Positions 45,099-54,384 are shown, counted from the stretch's first letter. The stretch is 64,000 bases of DNA from UBA1351 sp963677885 (GCA_963677885.1 OY782500.1:2418001-2482000), one strand, 5' to 3'. Made by a program: numbers and translations. Notes: generated by a model not told the origin, from the sequence alone.

Positions 45099-46067
45099 TC
45101 AATTAATCTTTGACATTTTACTTAACGACCAAATGTTTAATTTATCATTAGTAAATACAAAAGATAGGTAATATCCATTCATCGAATATTCAATCATTTT
45201 CGTTCCATTATAGTCATTAACCATCCTATAATCATTACCAAATGCCTCGATAAATTCCTTCATACTATCATCGAATCCAAGATTATCAATAACATCAAAT
45301 TCTGAAAAAACATCAATATAAATTGCTTCACCGTCTTCTATCTGTATTGTAATTTCTGAGTTATATCCGAAACTTATTAACATTCTTTCGTCATAACGAA
45401 GTTCTCTAAATCCTGAGTTAACGATGCCTAGATCACTTACAATATAATTCAAATCGCTTTCTTTCATCCCGATATAGAATAAATCCTGCGACGCGTCTGA
45501 TGTTGGTGTTATGACATTTTTCTTATTTCTATTCTTATAAGCCGAAGGTAATTTATTATAACCTATATCGTTTTTCATTAAATCTATAGGAATAGTATCA
45601 ACAATTTCTTGACTGTCATAATTGTAAATCACTTCGATAAATGCAGTGCTCATATCTAGCAATCCAAAATCAATAGTCTCAAAAGTATGGTACCCTCTTC
45701 CTCCAATGTTGTACCCATAATATATTTCATCTCTATGAACCCCTTCTGTTGAAACGCTACTTTTTTCGATATAAAACTTACCATTTTCTTTGTTTAGATA
45801 GTTCAAATATATATTAACTGTGTATTCACTAAGCCATAACTCGTCTTCAGAATGATAAATAATTCCATTATCCACGAACTTATTATTAAATGTACTAATT
45901 TCAATACGTCCTTCATTAACAACCCATTTAGATTCTGGTGAAACTTGAAAATAATATATATCCTTTGTTAAAAACACCTTGGTCATATAGAATGTCATAA
46001 AGAATATAATTAGAGTCGCGATTGTAAAAATAATTATCTTAAAGTTCTCATTCTTTATCTTAATCAT
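45099..46067 (-). CDS. uncharacterised membrane-anchored extracellular protein
   Basis: A 322-residue protein with one N-terminal membrane helix (about 10-32) followed by an extracellular beta-rich region with many Tyr, Asn and Ile residues. No family is recognised. SD CAGGAG supports the start. It stands alone between the GC-rich block and a 720-base spacer. The C-terminal part (YIGMKESDLNYIVSDLGIV) resembles SmpA/BamE-like or PepSY-like small folds, but only weakly. Confidence 0.6.
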   Translation of the reverse strand: MIKIKNENFKIIIFTIATLIIFFMTFYMTKVFLTKDIYYFQVSPESKWVVNEGRIEISTFNNKFVDNGIIYHSEDELWLSEYTVNIYLNYLNKENGKFYIEKSSVSTEGVHRDEIYYGYNIGGRGYHTFETIDFGLLDMSTAFIEVIYNYDSQEIVDTIPIDLMKNDIGYNKLPSAYKNRNKKNVITPTSDASQDLFYIGMKESDLNYIVSDLGIVNSGFRELRYDERMLISFGYNSEITIQIEDGEAIYIDVFSEFDVIDNLGFDDSMKEFIEAFGNDYRMVNDYNGTKMIEYSMNGYYLSFVFTNDKLNIWSLSKMSKIN

Positions 46068-46497
46068 AAAATATCTCCTGGTAGCATTTTATCGAATGAA
46101 ACTATGTCTTATAACTACATATTAAACGACTGACATAAGTCAATTTATCAATCATTATCAAATCGATGCAATCTTACATAAGCTCAATATACTAAGTCCT
46201 ATTGTTTCTATTTAATTTTTTGTTGGGAAATCAGAGATTTCTCCACCCATCATATTAATTATAGCATAAACTCTGATATTTCAAACATAATGCTGTGAAC
46301 AGTAGACTAAAACAAAAAGTATTTTATACGATATCGAGATACCAACCAAATATTACCACATCATAAACATATAATACCCATGCTAATTAAATTATACACG
46401 TACACCAATCCAGCCTATTTTCATACACCAATTTTCAGAGAAAACATAACAAAGTTTAACACTTCACAAGAATCTTTACTTTTATCAGAATATCCGA

Positions 46498-46752
46498 TAT
46501 ACTTAAATAAGCCTTTAACAAAGGCTTTTAACACTTTTTAAGAACCTATAATACAAAAAAGAAAAGAGACACAAAATACATGTTTAGAGTATGGGGAAGA
46601 TTCGGAATACGATGAATGTAAGGCGCATGGATACAGCTGTTTGGAGGTTTTAGTTGTTGAGATGCGCCATAGTTGCGCCAATTTATGGTAGGCAAAATTA
46701 TACTGAACTACATGCAAAAAAAGTAAAATGAATATAGAATGCATAAAAAAAA
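46498..46752 (+). repeat. dispersed intergenic element, copy E (long form)
   Basis: This copy aligns with copy C over its whole length: TACTTAAA, hairpin AAGCCTTT/AAAGGCTT (46509-46527), AGAAAAGAGAC, GTATGGGGAAGATTCGGA (46589 on), and a perfect GGCGCAT/ATGCGCC stem (46622-46668 region). It ends ATGCATAAAAA, where the terminator of the small gene at 46789 begins. The rest of the spacer 46068-46497 holds nothing recognisable. Confidence 0.8.
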
Positions 46753-46772
46753 CCATCCACTGAAATGAATGG
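46745..46772 (-). terminator. terminator of the small peptide gene
   Basis: On the minus strand CCATTCA pairs with TGGATGG (one G-T pair) around TTTCAG and is followed by eight T. It is 16 bases after the stop of the 55-residue gene. Confidence 0.8.
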
Positions 46773-46788
46773 ACTTTATATCAAAATA

Positions 46789-46956
46789 TCACGTTGTATT
46801 TGTAAATTCTGCAGTATCTTCAAATAATTCAATTGTTTCTTTCAGTTCTAACAAGGTGTCAATACTCTCAATAGTAGACGCACAACAAAAAGTTGATGCC
46901 ATAAGGCTTGTGATATTAATTGTAACCATTGCTACTTTTATAAATCTTTTTATCAT
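46789..46956 (-). CDS. small secreted peptide
   Basis: A 55-residue frame. The N terminus has basic residues and a hydrophobic stretch (MIKRFIKVAMVTINITSLMA) followed by a Cys-Cys pair and an acidic tail rich in Glu and Thr. This looks like a signal or lipoprotein-type leader with a short mature part. It has a purine-rich stretch before the ATG and its own intrinsic terminator, which argues that it is a real gene. Function unknown; a pheromone or quorum peptide is only a guess. Confidence 0.5.
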   Translation of the reverse strand: MIKRFIKVAMVTINITSLMASTFCCASTIESIDTLLELKETIELFEDTAEFTNTT

Positions 46957-47042
46957 AATAATCTCTTTCTACGGTAGTCAACCGATTTAATTTACTTTTT
47001 TTATATACCTACTAAGGGTATTTTTACACATAAAAAACGGTA

Positions 47043-47077
47043 AAAAAAGACCACATAAATATTATGTGATCTTTTTT
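47043..47077. terminator. bidirectional terminator
   Basis: AAAAAGA-C-CACATAA pairs with TTATGTG-A-TCTTTTT around ATA, with one mismatch. It serves the stalk-domain gene ending at 47085. Confidence 0.82.
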
Positions 47078-47084
47078 TCCTTCT

Positions 47085-48551
47085 TTAGTCTATTAAAACT
47101 GTTTTATTATTTCCGTCCCAATCTACTTCATACCCAAAAGCTTCCATGATTAATCTTACTGGAAGATAAGTTCGTCCATCTATTACAACTGGAACTACAT
47201 CCGATTCCAATGTTTTATTATTCTTTCTGTTGTAATACTCGCTATACTCAAACTTATTATAACCAATTGGCACTTTCAATTTTGCAATATGATTGCTTAT
47301 TACGACTGTTTGAGTAGAATTAATCCATTCAACCTTTAAACCTGCTGTTTCAAATAACCTTCTTACAGGAACCATGGTTCTGTTATTTATTACTTTAGGT
47401 ACACCTGAAGATTTATCAAAATAAACATACTTCCCTTCAATTTTTACAGTATATTCATCAGATGGTTTAACAGCTTTATTTAATGAAACAGTCTTCACAT
47501 TCTCCACAAATTCATTATTCATATTTGTTCGTTGATCTATATATTCATTCATGGCTATAACAGAAGTTAAGCCAGAAAAAAGCTTAGTGAGATTCTTAAA
47601 CATACCATTAAGCTGTTCCTCTTTATCTTCATCCTCGGCTATATATGAAATTATTACTTCCGGGGCTTTTTCTTTTGCATATTTTTCTTGGTCTATAATT
47701 AGTTCGATATTCTTTAGAATTAAAACTATCTCGTCCATATTTTTTTTATCAGCTGGCTTTAACTTTACGCTGTCCCAAGTAACCGAATCGCCCATACTCT
47801 TTAACGCCATAATAATAGTTGTGTACCAGGCCCCATCTTCAACTGTTTCATACATATCATTTACCAAAAAGTCAACGGTTCCTTGAAGTTCAGGCACAAG
47901 CTCCATAGCAATTTCAATCATATCTTCATTATAATCAATTTTACTCTTGTCATTCCACTGTTTTATATAATCATTCAACTTAATAAGTTTATCACGTTGC
48001 GACATGAAATTCGTAGAAATAGCTGCCCTTATAATTTTTTGTGGATCTATTAAGTAATCCTTTCCGGTATCAGTCACTATATTCACCCACATACTTGGTG
48101 AAATATAAGCAGCTCCACCTGCACCAAGAGCTTTACTCCATCCTTCTATTAATACATACTCTTTGAATAAATCCTTAGTATTATCAAATTCAATTATAAC
48201 ATCTAGGGCCTTTTCAGGTTCTAATACATTAAAGAGATAGTACATGTCATATAGTCTATCCAAAACTTTCTCGTCATTCACTAAATAATTATTTTCATCA
48301 GTGAAAAGTGCATAAGGATATAATTTTCCAACTTTTTCTTCTACTCTATATGCTTTGTAGATTTTATAATTTCCATCTTCATCAGGAACATTATATTTTT
48401 GAATATAAGTTATTGCTCCACTGTTCCTCAACTCACTAATAGTCTTATCTTTGAGTTTGTCAGTGGCATTTCCTACATTACCATGTACCTCGGTTATTCC
48501 TGTACTTACAATCATTGACATTACTACTATTAAAGCTAAAATTTTCTTCAT
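47085..48551 (-). CDS. secreted protein with C-terminal stalk (copper-amine-oxidase-like) domains
   Basis: A 488-residue exported protein: signal peptide 1-25, then a largely helical region of unknown family (about 30-370), then two stalk-type repeats (NNRTMVPVRRLFETAGLKVEW and DGRTYLPVRLIMEAFGYEVDW) near residues 395-480. Such domains are common on clostridial surface proteins and probably tether or space the N-terminal part. Monocistronic, with its own terminator. The function of the helical part is unknown. Confidence 0.78.
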   Translation of the reverse strand: MKKILALIVVMSMIVSTGITEVHGNVGNATDKLKDKTISELRNSGAITYIQKYNVPDEDGNYKIYKAYRVEEKVGKLYPYALFTDENNYLVNDEKVLDRLYDMYYLFNVLEPEKALDVIIEFDNTKDLFKEYVLIEGWSKALGAGGAAYISPSMWVNIVTDTGKDYLIDPQKIIRAAISTNFMSQRDKLIKLNDYIKQWNDKSKIDYNEDMIEIAMELVPELQGTVDFLVNDMYETVEDGAWYTTIIMALKSMGDSVTWDSVKLKPADKKNMDEIVLILKNIELIIDQEKYAKEKAPEVIISYIAEDEDKEEQLNGMFKNLTKLFSGLTSVIAMNEYIDQRTNMNNEFVENVKTVSLNKAVKPSDEYTVKIEGKYVYFDKSSGVPKVINNRTMVPVRRLFETAGLKVEWINSTQTVVISNHIAKLKVPIGYNKFEYSEYYNRKNNKTLESDVVPVVIDGRTYLPVRLIMEAFGYEVDWDGNNKTVLID

Positions 48552-48875
48552 TTCATTTCTCCTTTTGTCATTTATTGAATAAAAAAAATACCCAATTCGG
48601 TTACTGGCAACCTCTATTGAAGCACTTCAGTTATTTTTACAGCCTTCTTCACCATAGGTTACAATTCAATTAAAGAACTCCATATATTCTTTATTCCAAA
48701 CTAATTTCAAACTGTAGTACGAAGAATAAGATTAGAATTTTGCTTACTTTCTATCAAATTTAATCAACTCATCACCAATTTATATAACCAAAAATATGAT
48801 TTTCATCACTGTCCTAACCTACTGTGTGATTAAATACTTCAAGAAGGTTTCTAACAGGAATGAAAGATTTTTTAT
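48552..48875. other. spacer upstream of the stalk-domain gene
   Basis: No gene is seen in these 324 bases. The minus-strand leader contains GAGGTTGCCAGTAACC and a run of eight T before the SD, which could form a weak hairpin, but no known riboswitch core is complete. Confidence 0.4.
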
Positions 48876-49097
48876 CTACTCTTGATAAGTCATAATCTTA
48901 TAGCCTCCATAAAGGATAATGAACACCATACCGATAAAAGCTATTTCCCAAAAATCCTTATATAGTCTTATGTGTTCAAGTCCCCAAATATGTAAGGTTA
49001 AAAATACGCCAACACCTATCGCACTGGATAATATAACTCTGAATACTTTCTGTAACTTGCTTTCCATTAGTAAATCTTCCTTATTCATTTTAAACAT
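48876..49097 (-). CDS. small membrane protein under the 18-bp box promoter
   Basis: A 73-residue protein with two hydrophobic segments (about 18-38 and 50-68), so probably a two-helix membrane protein. SD AGGAGG precedes ATG 49097. The promoter at 49152-49186 carries the box shared with the 52241 and 56720 genes. No family is recognised. Confidence 0.65.
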   Translation of the reverse strand: MFKMNKEDLLMESKLQKVFRVILSSAIGVGVFLTLHIWGLEHIRLYKDFWEIAFIGMVFIILYGGYKIMTYQE

Positions 49098-49151
49098 CAA
49101 TTCTACCTCCTGGTCTATTATGTTTCGTCTGTTTCATTAACTGATGTAGTT

Positions 49152-49186
49152 ATTATAGCTTGTGGTTCGGACATGAATTTGCCCCA
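49152..49186 (-). promoter_or_regulatory. 18-bp box promoter, copy 1
   Basis: On the minus strand TGGGGCAAATTCATGTCC, then 11 bases, then TATAAT (49157-49152). The same arrangement is found at 53247-53281 and 57140-57174. The box replaces the -35 region and contains the imperfect dyad GGCA-N6-TGTC. Confidence 0.82.
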
Positions 49187-49213
49187 CTCTTCAATAAGAA
49201 TAAATGAACCAAT

Positions 49214-49537
49214 TCATTTTTGACTAATACGAAAACGTTGTTTCGTTTCTCCATAAATCCTACTGTTTAACTTGAACGTCATATATATACACTCTTTGCT
49301 AATCCAATAAACTTTGACATTGCTTATTCTATTAGTTCCATATGTACTAACTAAATCACACAGCAATACCTCAAATCCTCTTGATGACTTATCGTCAAGA
49401 CAATTCAATTGTTCAGACATAGTGTCCTTAATGTGTTCCATACTCCTAAACACTTCCCATAAATAGAAGCGATATCTAAGATAATCTGTCAGGATAAATA
49501 AGAACAGTATGAATACTATCATTAAGAAAACGTACAT
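49214..49537 (-). CDS. small membrane-anchored protein
   Basis: A 107-residue protein: one N-terminal membrane helix (about 1-18), then a soluble domain of about 85 residues ending in basic residues (QRFRISQK). SD AAAGGAG; TTG 49543 is an alternative start. No family is recognised. It is upstream of the small membrane protein on the same strand but separated by its box promoter. Confidence 0.55.
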   Translation of the reverse strand: MYVFLMIVFILFLFILTDYLRYRFYLWEVFRSMEHIKDTMSEQLNCLDDKSSRGFEVLLCDLVSTYGTNRISNVKVYWISKECIYMTFKLNSRIYGETKQRFRISQK

Positions 49538-49595
49538 AACCAATAATCTCCTTTATTTCTTTGGTAAATAGGAATATAATAATTAATTTATCAGA

Positions 49596-49632
49596 CATGA
49601 TTTTACACCTATATAACATATACAAAATCATG
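49596..49632. repeat. 9-bp inverted repeat
   Basis: CATGATTTT (49596-49604) and AAAATCATG (49624-49632) in the divergent control region before the WYL operon; a candidate operator. Confidence 0.45.
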
Positions 49633-49684
49633 GCTACCCCTACGAATATTCTATAGCTGCTCGGTGAAACAAGAGCTCCTTATA

Positions 49685-49714
49685 TTGCATGGTCACTAGC
49701 AACTATGCTATGAT
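49685..49714 (+). promoter_or_regulatory. promoter of the WYL operon with TAGC-N6-GCTA
   Basis: TTGCAT (49685-49690), 18 bases, TATGAT (49709-49714). The dyad TAGC-AACTAT-GCTA (49697-49710) overlaps the -10. The same dyad overlaps the promoter of the STAND gene at 58.5 kb. Confidence 0.6.
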
Positions 49715-49742
49715 AAAAGACAACATTGAAAGGAAAGTTATT

Positions 49743-50135
49743 ATGTATCTTAAAAGAATTCAGCAACTGATTGATGCCATTAAGGCCTCATCGTCAAACT
49801 ACAAAGAAGATGATTTGAAGTTCATTTCAACGGTATTTGAAAGCTGTTCAACTTATATGCGAGCAGTCATGCTGACCGAAACAGCACGTATGTCTGTACG
49901 ATTTACTTTTAATGATCCCAAGGACTATCAGACTTATTTTAGTTCTGTTGATTCAGCTCGGACTAGTGCACATAATGCAGCAATGTCCAACCTAAAAATG
50001 ATGAATAAACTTTGCAGTGAATATAATTCAATACCAATTTTCACCGATAAGGAGATGAGTCTACCGAGAGCTGAAATGGCTGATAAACTAATCAAGTCTA
50101 TTGTAGTAGAACTATTTGATGAAAGGGTGAGATAA
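49743..50135 (+). CDS. uncharacterised helical protein (DUF3232-like)
   Basis: A 130-residue all-helical protein, starting at ATG 49743 with SD GAAAGGAAAG. The TETARMSVRFTFNDPKDYQTYFSSVDSARTSAHNAAMSNLKMMNKLC stretch (cited here only by its landmarks TARMSVRF, HNAAMSNL and NKLC) recalls small DUF3232-type proteins of Clostridia; this assignment is tentative. It is the first gene of an operon with two WYL regulators; the next gene begins two bases after its stop. Confidence 0.55.
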   Translation: MYLKRIQQLIDAIKASSSNYKEDDLKFISTVFESCSTYMRAVMLTETARMSVRFTFNDPKDYQTYFSSVDSARTSAHNAAMSNLKMMNKLCSEYNSIPIFTDKEMSLPRAEMADKLIKSIVVELFDERVR

Positions 50136-50137
50136 TC

Positions 50138-51322
50138 TTGGGGGTAAAAGATAGAAGAATGGATCTGCTATCCCAGTTATTTATCAGTAATAGAAGACTT
50201 GAAACTGATAAAATAGCTTCAGAGTTAGGAATTAAGAAACGATCCATTAAATCATATGTAAGTGAACTTAGAGATAAGGGATTTGAGATTATCAGTCATC
50301 CCAATGCTTATGAATATATAGGTTCAGATCAATTGAAGCAGACAACAATGGGCAACAGTGATTACCGCGCTCTTCTTTTACTGTCCATCATAGGAAATGC
50401 TGATGGTCAGTTAGATAAAAAAGGAGTGATTGAAGCCTATCACAATTATATGACAGAAACAGATGCAATCAACGATAAAACAATTTCTCGTGCTCTAAAT
50501 CAATGTGAAGAAAATAATCTAGTATATAGAAATACAGCAGGAAAGTATATGCTTACAGCTGACACTGAGTCCTTGTACATTCTTAACAGCAATGATGTAT
50601 ATGAATTTATTGAATATTGTGATATCTACGCAGCATATTTACCTCACGCCAATGAGGTTGCCAGACTGAAAGAGAAAATCATCTTCCAGACCGGAGCTGA
50701 TGTAATTGATACTACTATTTTTGATATCGGCCGGAGTTATCATTCTGACAGGAATATAGTATCAACCATGAAAATTTTTAAGCCATATAACTATAGAGAA
50801 AAACAACTTTCTATCACATTTCATTCCCAGAAGGGTGAATTGTGTATACCAGTTGCAGTCATTACATTTTTATATCATATGGAAAATGATAGACACTATA
50901 TTCTTGGTCTTTCAGAAGAACAACTAGTGTTCATACGTATAGATGCTATAACACACATTATTGAACAGGATAAGGCAAACACAGTATTTGGGCAAGCTGA
51001 TTACATAAAGAAACTCAACTTCATGTTTGGTGCATCATATGATGAACTTTATCATGTTCGGGTCGAGTTCAGTAATGTATTTAACATTAGAGAAAAACTT
51101 GAAAAACTTAAAAAAACAAGATCATCTGCCACTTTAATGCAGCGTTCATCTAGCCTCATCTATGAAGACACCATAACAGGCTTGAATGATTTTGCAAGAT
51201 ATCTACGAACCTTTGGCTCGTCTTGTCAGGTCCTGGAACCATTGGAATTAAGACAAATGATGAAAGAATCCTATATTCGTATTCTGGAAAATTATGGAGT
51301 GAAACAGAATGAGCATCGATAA
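50138..51322 (+). CDS. WYL-domain transcriptional regulator
   Basis: A 394-residue regulator. Residues 1-60 form a winged HTH of DeoR type (LISNRRLETDKIASELGIKKRSIKSYVSEL); a second helical region follows. Residues about 205-280 form the WYL domain (YREKQLSITFH, IPVAVITFLYHMENDRHYILGL, FIRIDAIT), and the C-terminal WCX-like extension ends with a YIRIL helix. WYL proteins sense nucleotides or nucleic acids and often control CRISPR, phage-defence and DNA-damage genes. The start TTG 50138 (SD GGTGA) fits the two-base gap; ATG 50159 is an alternative. Its end overlaps the next WYL gene by 14 bases. Confidence 0.82.
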   Translation: MGVKDRRMDLLSQLFISNRRLETDKIASELGIKKRSIKSYVSELRDKGFEIISHPNAYEYIGSDQLKQTTMGNSDYRALLLLSIIGNADGQLDKKGVIEAYHNYMTETDAINDKTISRALNQCEENNLVYRNTAGKYMLTADTESLYILNSNDVYEFIEYCDIYAAYLPHANEVARLKEKIIFQTGADVIDTTIFDIGRSYHSDRNIVSTMKIFKPYNYREKQLSITFHSQKGELCIPVAVITFLYHMENDRHYILGLSEEQLVFIRIDAITHIIEQDKANTVFGQADYIKKLNFMFGASYDELYHVRVEFSNVFNIREKLEKLKKTRSSATLMQRSSSLIYEDTITGLNDFARYLRTFGSSCQVLEPLELRQMMKESYIRILENYGVKQNEHR

Positions 51323-52220
51323 ACGTATTAAAGTTTTTACAAATTTAATCACACGAGTGAGTAATCAAGATGATGGTATTACTACGGATTTACTCTCTAA
51401 TGAGTTTTCTATTGATGGCAAATATATTGATGCCTCTCTCTTTTTCATGAGCTATCATCCTGAAATTCAGTTTATCGATTTTGTTCTATCAGAAGACGGG
51501 TCTGAACATACCTGGACAAGAGAGACAAATGAATTCAATGAGTATAACCATGTCATTTCCATGACTGCATCTGAGAAAAACCTGTTCAATTCAATTGTTA
51601 TGAATCAACATACTAATTACGATTCCAACCTAGGTTATATGACCAAATCTATTTACTACTTAAAGAATGAACTAAATACTATCAGCTTGATCAATACTTG
51701 CATTCAAAAGCAACTATGCTTCTTAGCAAAATACACAACAAAATCAGGCAAAACATATGATATGACAGTAGAACCACTCGCTATAGTATTCAATGAGTTT
51801 GAAGGTGAACTTTATCTAATAGGACAATATGAAGGCAAACATCAAATCTATCGACTTGACAGAATGCGTCAACTTAAGAAATCCAAAAACAACTACTCAC
51901 CTATCAAAGATTTTGACATAAATGACTATCTCTCCAGGTCCTGGGGTCTAGAAGATGGTTTACCAACTTCAGTTCGTATTAGATTTAGCAATTTCGGCAA
52001 TATCAAGGATAAACTAAGTCGTGAACTTGCATCAAGGATACAAAAAAAAATCATAGATTATGGTGATTATCTGATTTATGAAGATGAAGTCATCGGCATT
52101 AACAACTTTAAACGTTGGTTAAGAGGATACGGGGCAGCTGCAACCGTTTTGGAACCTGAATCATTACGCAATGATATGATTGCATCTGCTCTTGACTGCC
52201 TTAATCAATATTCAGACTAG
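51309..52220 (+). CDS. second WYL-domain protein
   Basis: A 303-residue paralogue with a shorter N-terminal region in which a helix-turn-helix is less clear. The WYL domain (YDMTVEPLAIVFNEFEGELYLIGQYEG, IYRLDRM) near 150-200 is clear, with a WCX-type C-terminal extension sharing a NNFKRWLRGYGAAATVLEPESLR pattern (cited by landmarks FKRWLRGYG and VLEPE) with its partner. SD GGAG at 9 bases; overlap of 14 bases with the first WYL gene. Tandem WYL genes commonly work as a heteromer, as in Pif-type and defence-island regulators. It converges on the 52241 gene. Confidence 0.82.
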   Translation: MSIDKRIKVFTNLITRVSNQDDGITTDLLSNEFSIDGKYIDASLFFMSYHPEIQFIDFVLSEDGSEHTWTRETNEFNEYNHVISMTASEKNLFNSIVMNQHTNYDSNLGYMTKSIYYLKNELNTISLINTCIQKQLCFLAKYTTKSGKTYDMTVEPLAIVFNEFEGELYLIGQYEGKHQIYRLDRMRQLKKSKNNYSPIKDFDINDYLSRSWGLEDGLPTSVRIRFSNFGNIKDKLSRELASRIQKKIIDYGDYLIYEDEVIGINNFKRWLRGYGAAATVLEPESLRNDMIASALDCLNQYSD

Positions 52221-52240
52221 CTCTAATCAAGGGGAATCAT

Positions 52241-53122
52241 TCAGAAATTGAATCGATTCTCCTCAATCAGACCATGTTCTTTCAACTTTAAGTAACTTCC
52301 AAGCTTCAATTCCCGACGAGGTAGCTTTGACAGCTCATTCAGACTCATTAGTTTTTGATTTGCGCGTACAAGTTTCAATGATTCCTCATGATAAAGTCGA
52401 TATTCCTTCAAGCTATCATCACTATCAGTCTTTTCCTCTGCTGAAATAAAAGCTACATTAACATTCAGTCTATTGATATTAATCGTTTCATTTTCTTCAA
52501 TCATCGAATAAAAGTCAATGGCATCTACTTCTAACTGTACCTTAACAGTTACCGTCTTTTTCTCATCTTCATACATAAGATTTGTATCAAGGATACCAAA
52601 TGCACTCATTTCTTTAAAACGATTCAATGAATCACCAATCTGTTTAGCTATGGTTTCGGCGTGAAGGTCTTCATTCTTAATCAAATCCATCAAAGTTGAA
52701 TCCAATTCTATTGTTTTCTTCATTTCAGATGGATTAATCATGATTTGTTTTTCAGTTGGCATGCATAAACATTTACCACTCCAATCTAAATACAATTCAA
52801 TAACTTCTTCCATTTCGCTGATATCGACATAGCATACGGCTTCAACTGAGTCAATAATACACTCTTCATTCTTCTCAAATAGAACTCTAACACATCCATC
52901 TACTGTCGTCTCGAGGCATTCTTCTTGAGTAAATAACTCGAATATGTGGTTAAGTATTTGCTTTTCATCTTCAAATTCAAGTAAAAATCCTTTGATACAA
53001 TGACTGCTGTCAAACAAAAGTTTTGCATCATACCCTTCTATTCTTGTTGATTTACCCTTCGCTGATTTATTTAGTATATGTAGACCAAATGTTTTATGTG
53101 TTCTTTCAATTGAATAATCCAT
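52241..53122 (-). CDS. uncharacterised soluble protein under the box promoter
   Basis: A 293-residue acidic protein without membrane segments. No family is recognised. SD CGGAGG supports the start. The promoter with the 18-bp box lies at 53247-53281. A 9-bp inverted repeat, ATTTCCCAT/ATGGGAAAT (53182-53222), lies in its leader. It sits between the WYL pair and the NERD gene. Confidence 0.6.
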   Translation of the reverse strand: MDYSIERTHKTFGLHILNKSAKGKSTRIEGYDAKLLFDSSHCIKGFLLEFEDEKQILNHIFELFTQEECLETTVDGCVRVLFEKNEECIIDSVEAVCYVDISEMEEVIELYLDWSGKCLCMPTEKQIMINPSEMKKTIELDSTLMDLIKNEDLHAETIAKQIGDSLNRFKEMSAFGILDTNLMYEDEKKTVTVKVQLEVDAIDFYSMIEENETININRLNVNVAFISAEEKTDSDDSLKEYRLYHEESLKLVRANQKLMSLNELSKLPRRELKLGSYLKLKEHGLIEENRFNF

Positions 53123-53246
53123 AGCTTTCCTCCGTTTAAAAATAATTATTGTTCACATTATTAGTTAAAGATTCATGATTAATTTCCCATTTCGACATGT
53201 GTAATTTACTGTACATGGGAAATCACCTTCATTTTCTGATATATAT

Positions 53247-53281
53247 ATTATATAAAAAGAGCCGGACATAAATTTGCCTCA
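53247..53281 (-). promoter_or_regulatory. 18-bp box promoter, copy 2
   Basis: On the minus strand TGAGGCAAATTTATGTCC, then 11 bases, then TATAAT (53252-53247). It drives the 52241 gene. Confidence 0.82.
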
Positions 53282-53304
53282 GTAAGTAATTTGTCACCAT
53301 AATT

Positions 53305-53343
53305 GAAAAAGCCTGTATCAGATATTCACACTGATACAGGCTT
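53305..53343 (-). terminator. terminator of the NERD gene
   Basis: AAGCCTGTATCAG and CTGATACAGGCTT form a perfect 13-bp stem; on the minus strand a run of five T follows. Confidence 0.88.
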
Positions 53344-53397
53344 ATATTAAGATAATTTATTCTTCTAATGTACTAAATTCTAACATTATTGACTTCC

Positions 53398-54117
53398 TTA
53401 TTCTCTTAAAGCAGCTATTGCAGCTTCAACCAGCTCTGGCTTGTACATACCTCTGTTTGGAACATAGTTCTCAATAAAATCCACCATTCTTGCACCACCA
53501 TTATCAGAATCAGAAAAAATCTTACACTTAGATGATGTCACTTCTACACGATAATTCGGATTGGCAAAAAAAACAAGTCCTTGTATCCACATATTAATAC
53601 CTTTGCTTTTAAGATAGTTAGATGTTCTATATACATGGGTTGAAACCTGCTTAGCTGGATTATACATTGAACTTGTATACCTACCGCCCTCTTGGCCTAT
53701 TTTATGGATCGTGATATTTTTGTCTTCATCTGTTCCAGTGACATCTCCTTTTATATTTTTTGTTTCCACAATAAAAATACCATTAGGACCAATTACAACA
53801 TTATCCAACTGACTACTTTTACCTTCGTGATCCACCTTCACGTTATGCAATACTGTATATTCATCCGTGAGTGAATCCAGTATTTGTACCGACTTAATCT
53901 CCCCAATGATTCCAGCTTGAAGAGCTTGTGCTTTTCCATAGTGGATATTAGCGTGATACGCAAAATAGATCGCCGGTATTAAACTAATACCTGCTGTAAA
54001 GAGTAATAGTACCGCACATATAATAAACCTTATTTGATATTTTTTGTACTCCGCTTGATGATATTTATACTGTTCATTAAGATCTAAATCTTTTAAATCT
54101 GAAAATGTTTTTGCCAT
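53398..54117 (-). CDS. NERD-domain membrane protein
   Basis: A 239-residue protein. Two adjoining hydrophobic stretches (about 28-56) anchor it in the membrane. Residues about 68-190 form the NERD (nuclease-related) domain: GEIKSVQILDSL, SQLDNVVIGPNGIFIVETKN with Asp105, Glu118 and Lys120 as the PD-(D/E)XK-like core. NERD proteins are often near defence and DNA-processing genes. SD AGGGAG. It lies 12 bases upstream of the 84-residue gene's end (54130), so those two probably share a transcript. Confidence 0.85.
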   Translation of the reverse strand: MAKTFSDLKDLDLNEQYKYHQAEYKKYQIRFIICAVLLLFTAGISLIPAIYFAYHANIHYGKAQALQAGIIGEIKSVQILDSLTDEYTVLHNVKVDHEGKSSQLDNVVIGPNGIFIVETKNIKGDVTGTDEDKNITIHKIGQEGGRYTSSMYNPAKQVSTHVYRTSNYLKSKGINMWIQGLVFFANPNYRVEVTSSKCKIFSDSDNGGARMVDFIENYVPNRGMYKPELVEAAIAALRE

Positions 54118-54129
54118 ATATCTATCTCC

Positions 54130-54384
54130 CTATAAACTACTAAATATATTTAAAAGTCTTCTACATAGGACTTTATAATACATTTTTGAATGTTTACTTG
54201 AACTGAATTTCAATATTTTGTGGAAACGTTGATCCAGGGTTGCATTTATAATTAAAATAAGCGCATCACTTTTAACAAAATCTTCAAACGCAAGTTTAAA
54301 ATCCTCTGAAGTACCAGACATTATATAACCTGAGAAGTTGGCTAAATAACCGTCATCATCACGATTAAAATAATCAAGTTCCAT
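54130..54384 (-). CDS. small uncharacterised protein
   Basis: An 84-residue acidic-then-basic protein with no recognised family. The SD (AGGA) is weak and distant. It ends 13 bases before the NERD start and is likely co-transcribed with it. Confidence 0.4.
   Translation of the reverse strand: MELDYFNRDDDGYLANFSGYIMSGTSEDFKLAFEDFVKSDALILIINATLDQRFHKILKFSSSKHSKMYYKVLCRRLLNIFSSL

Noticed and set aside
48576..48640. Leader with GAGGTTGCCAGTAACC and a T run upstream of the stalk-domain gene, reminiscent of a riboswitch
   Set aside because: No known aptamer core is complete and the stem before the T run is only three to four pairs.
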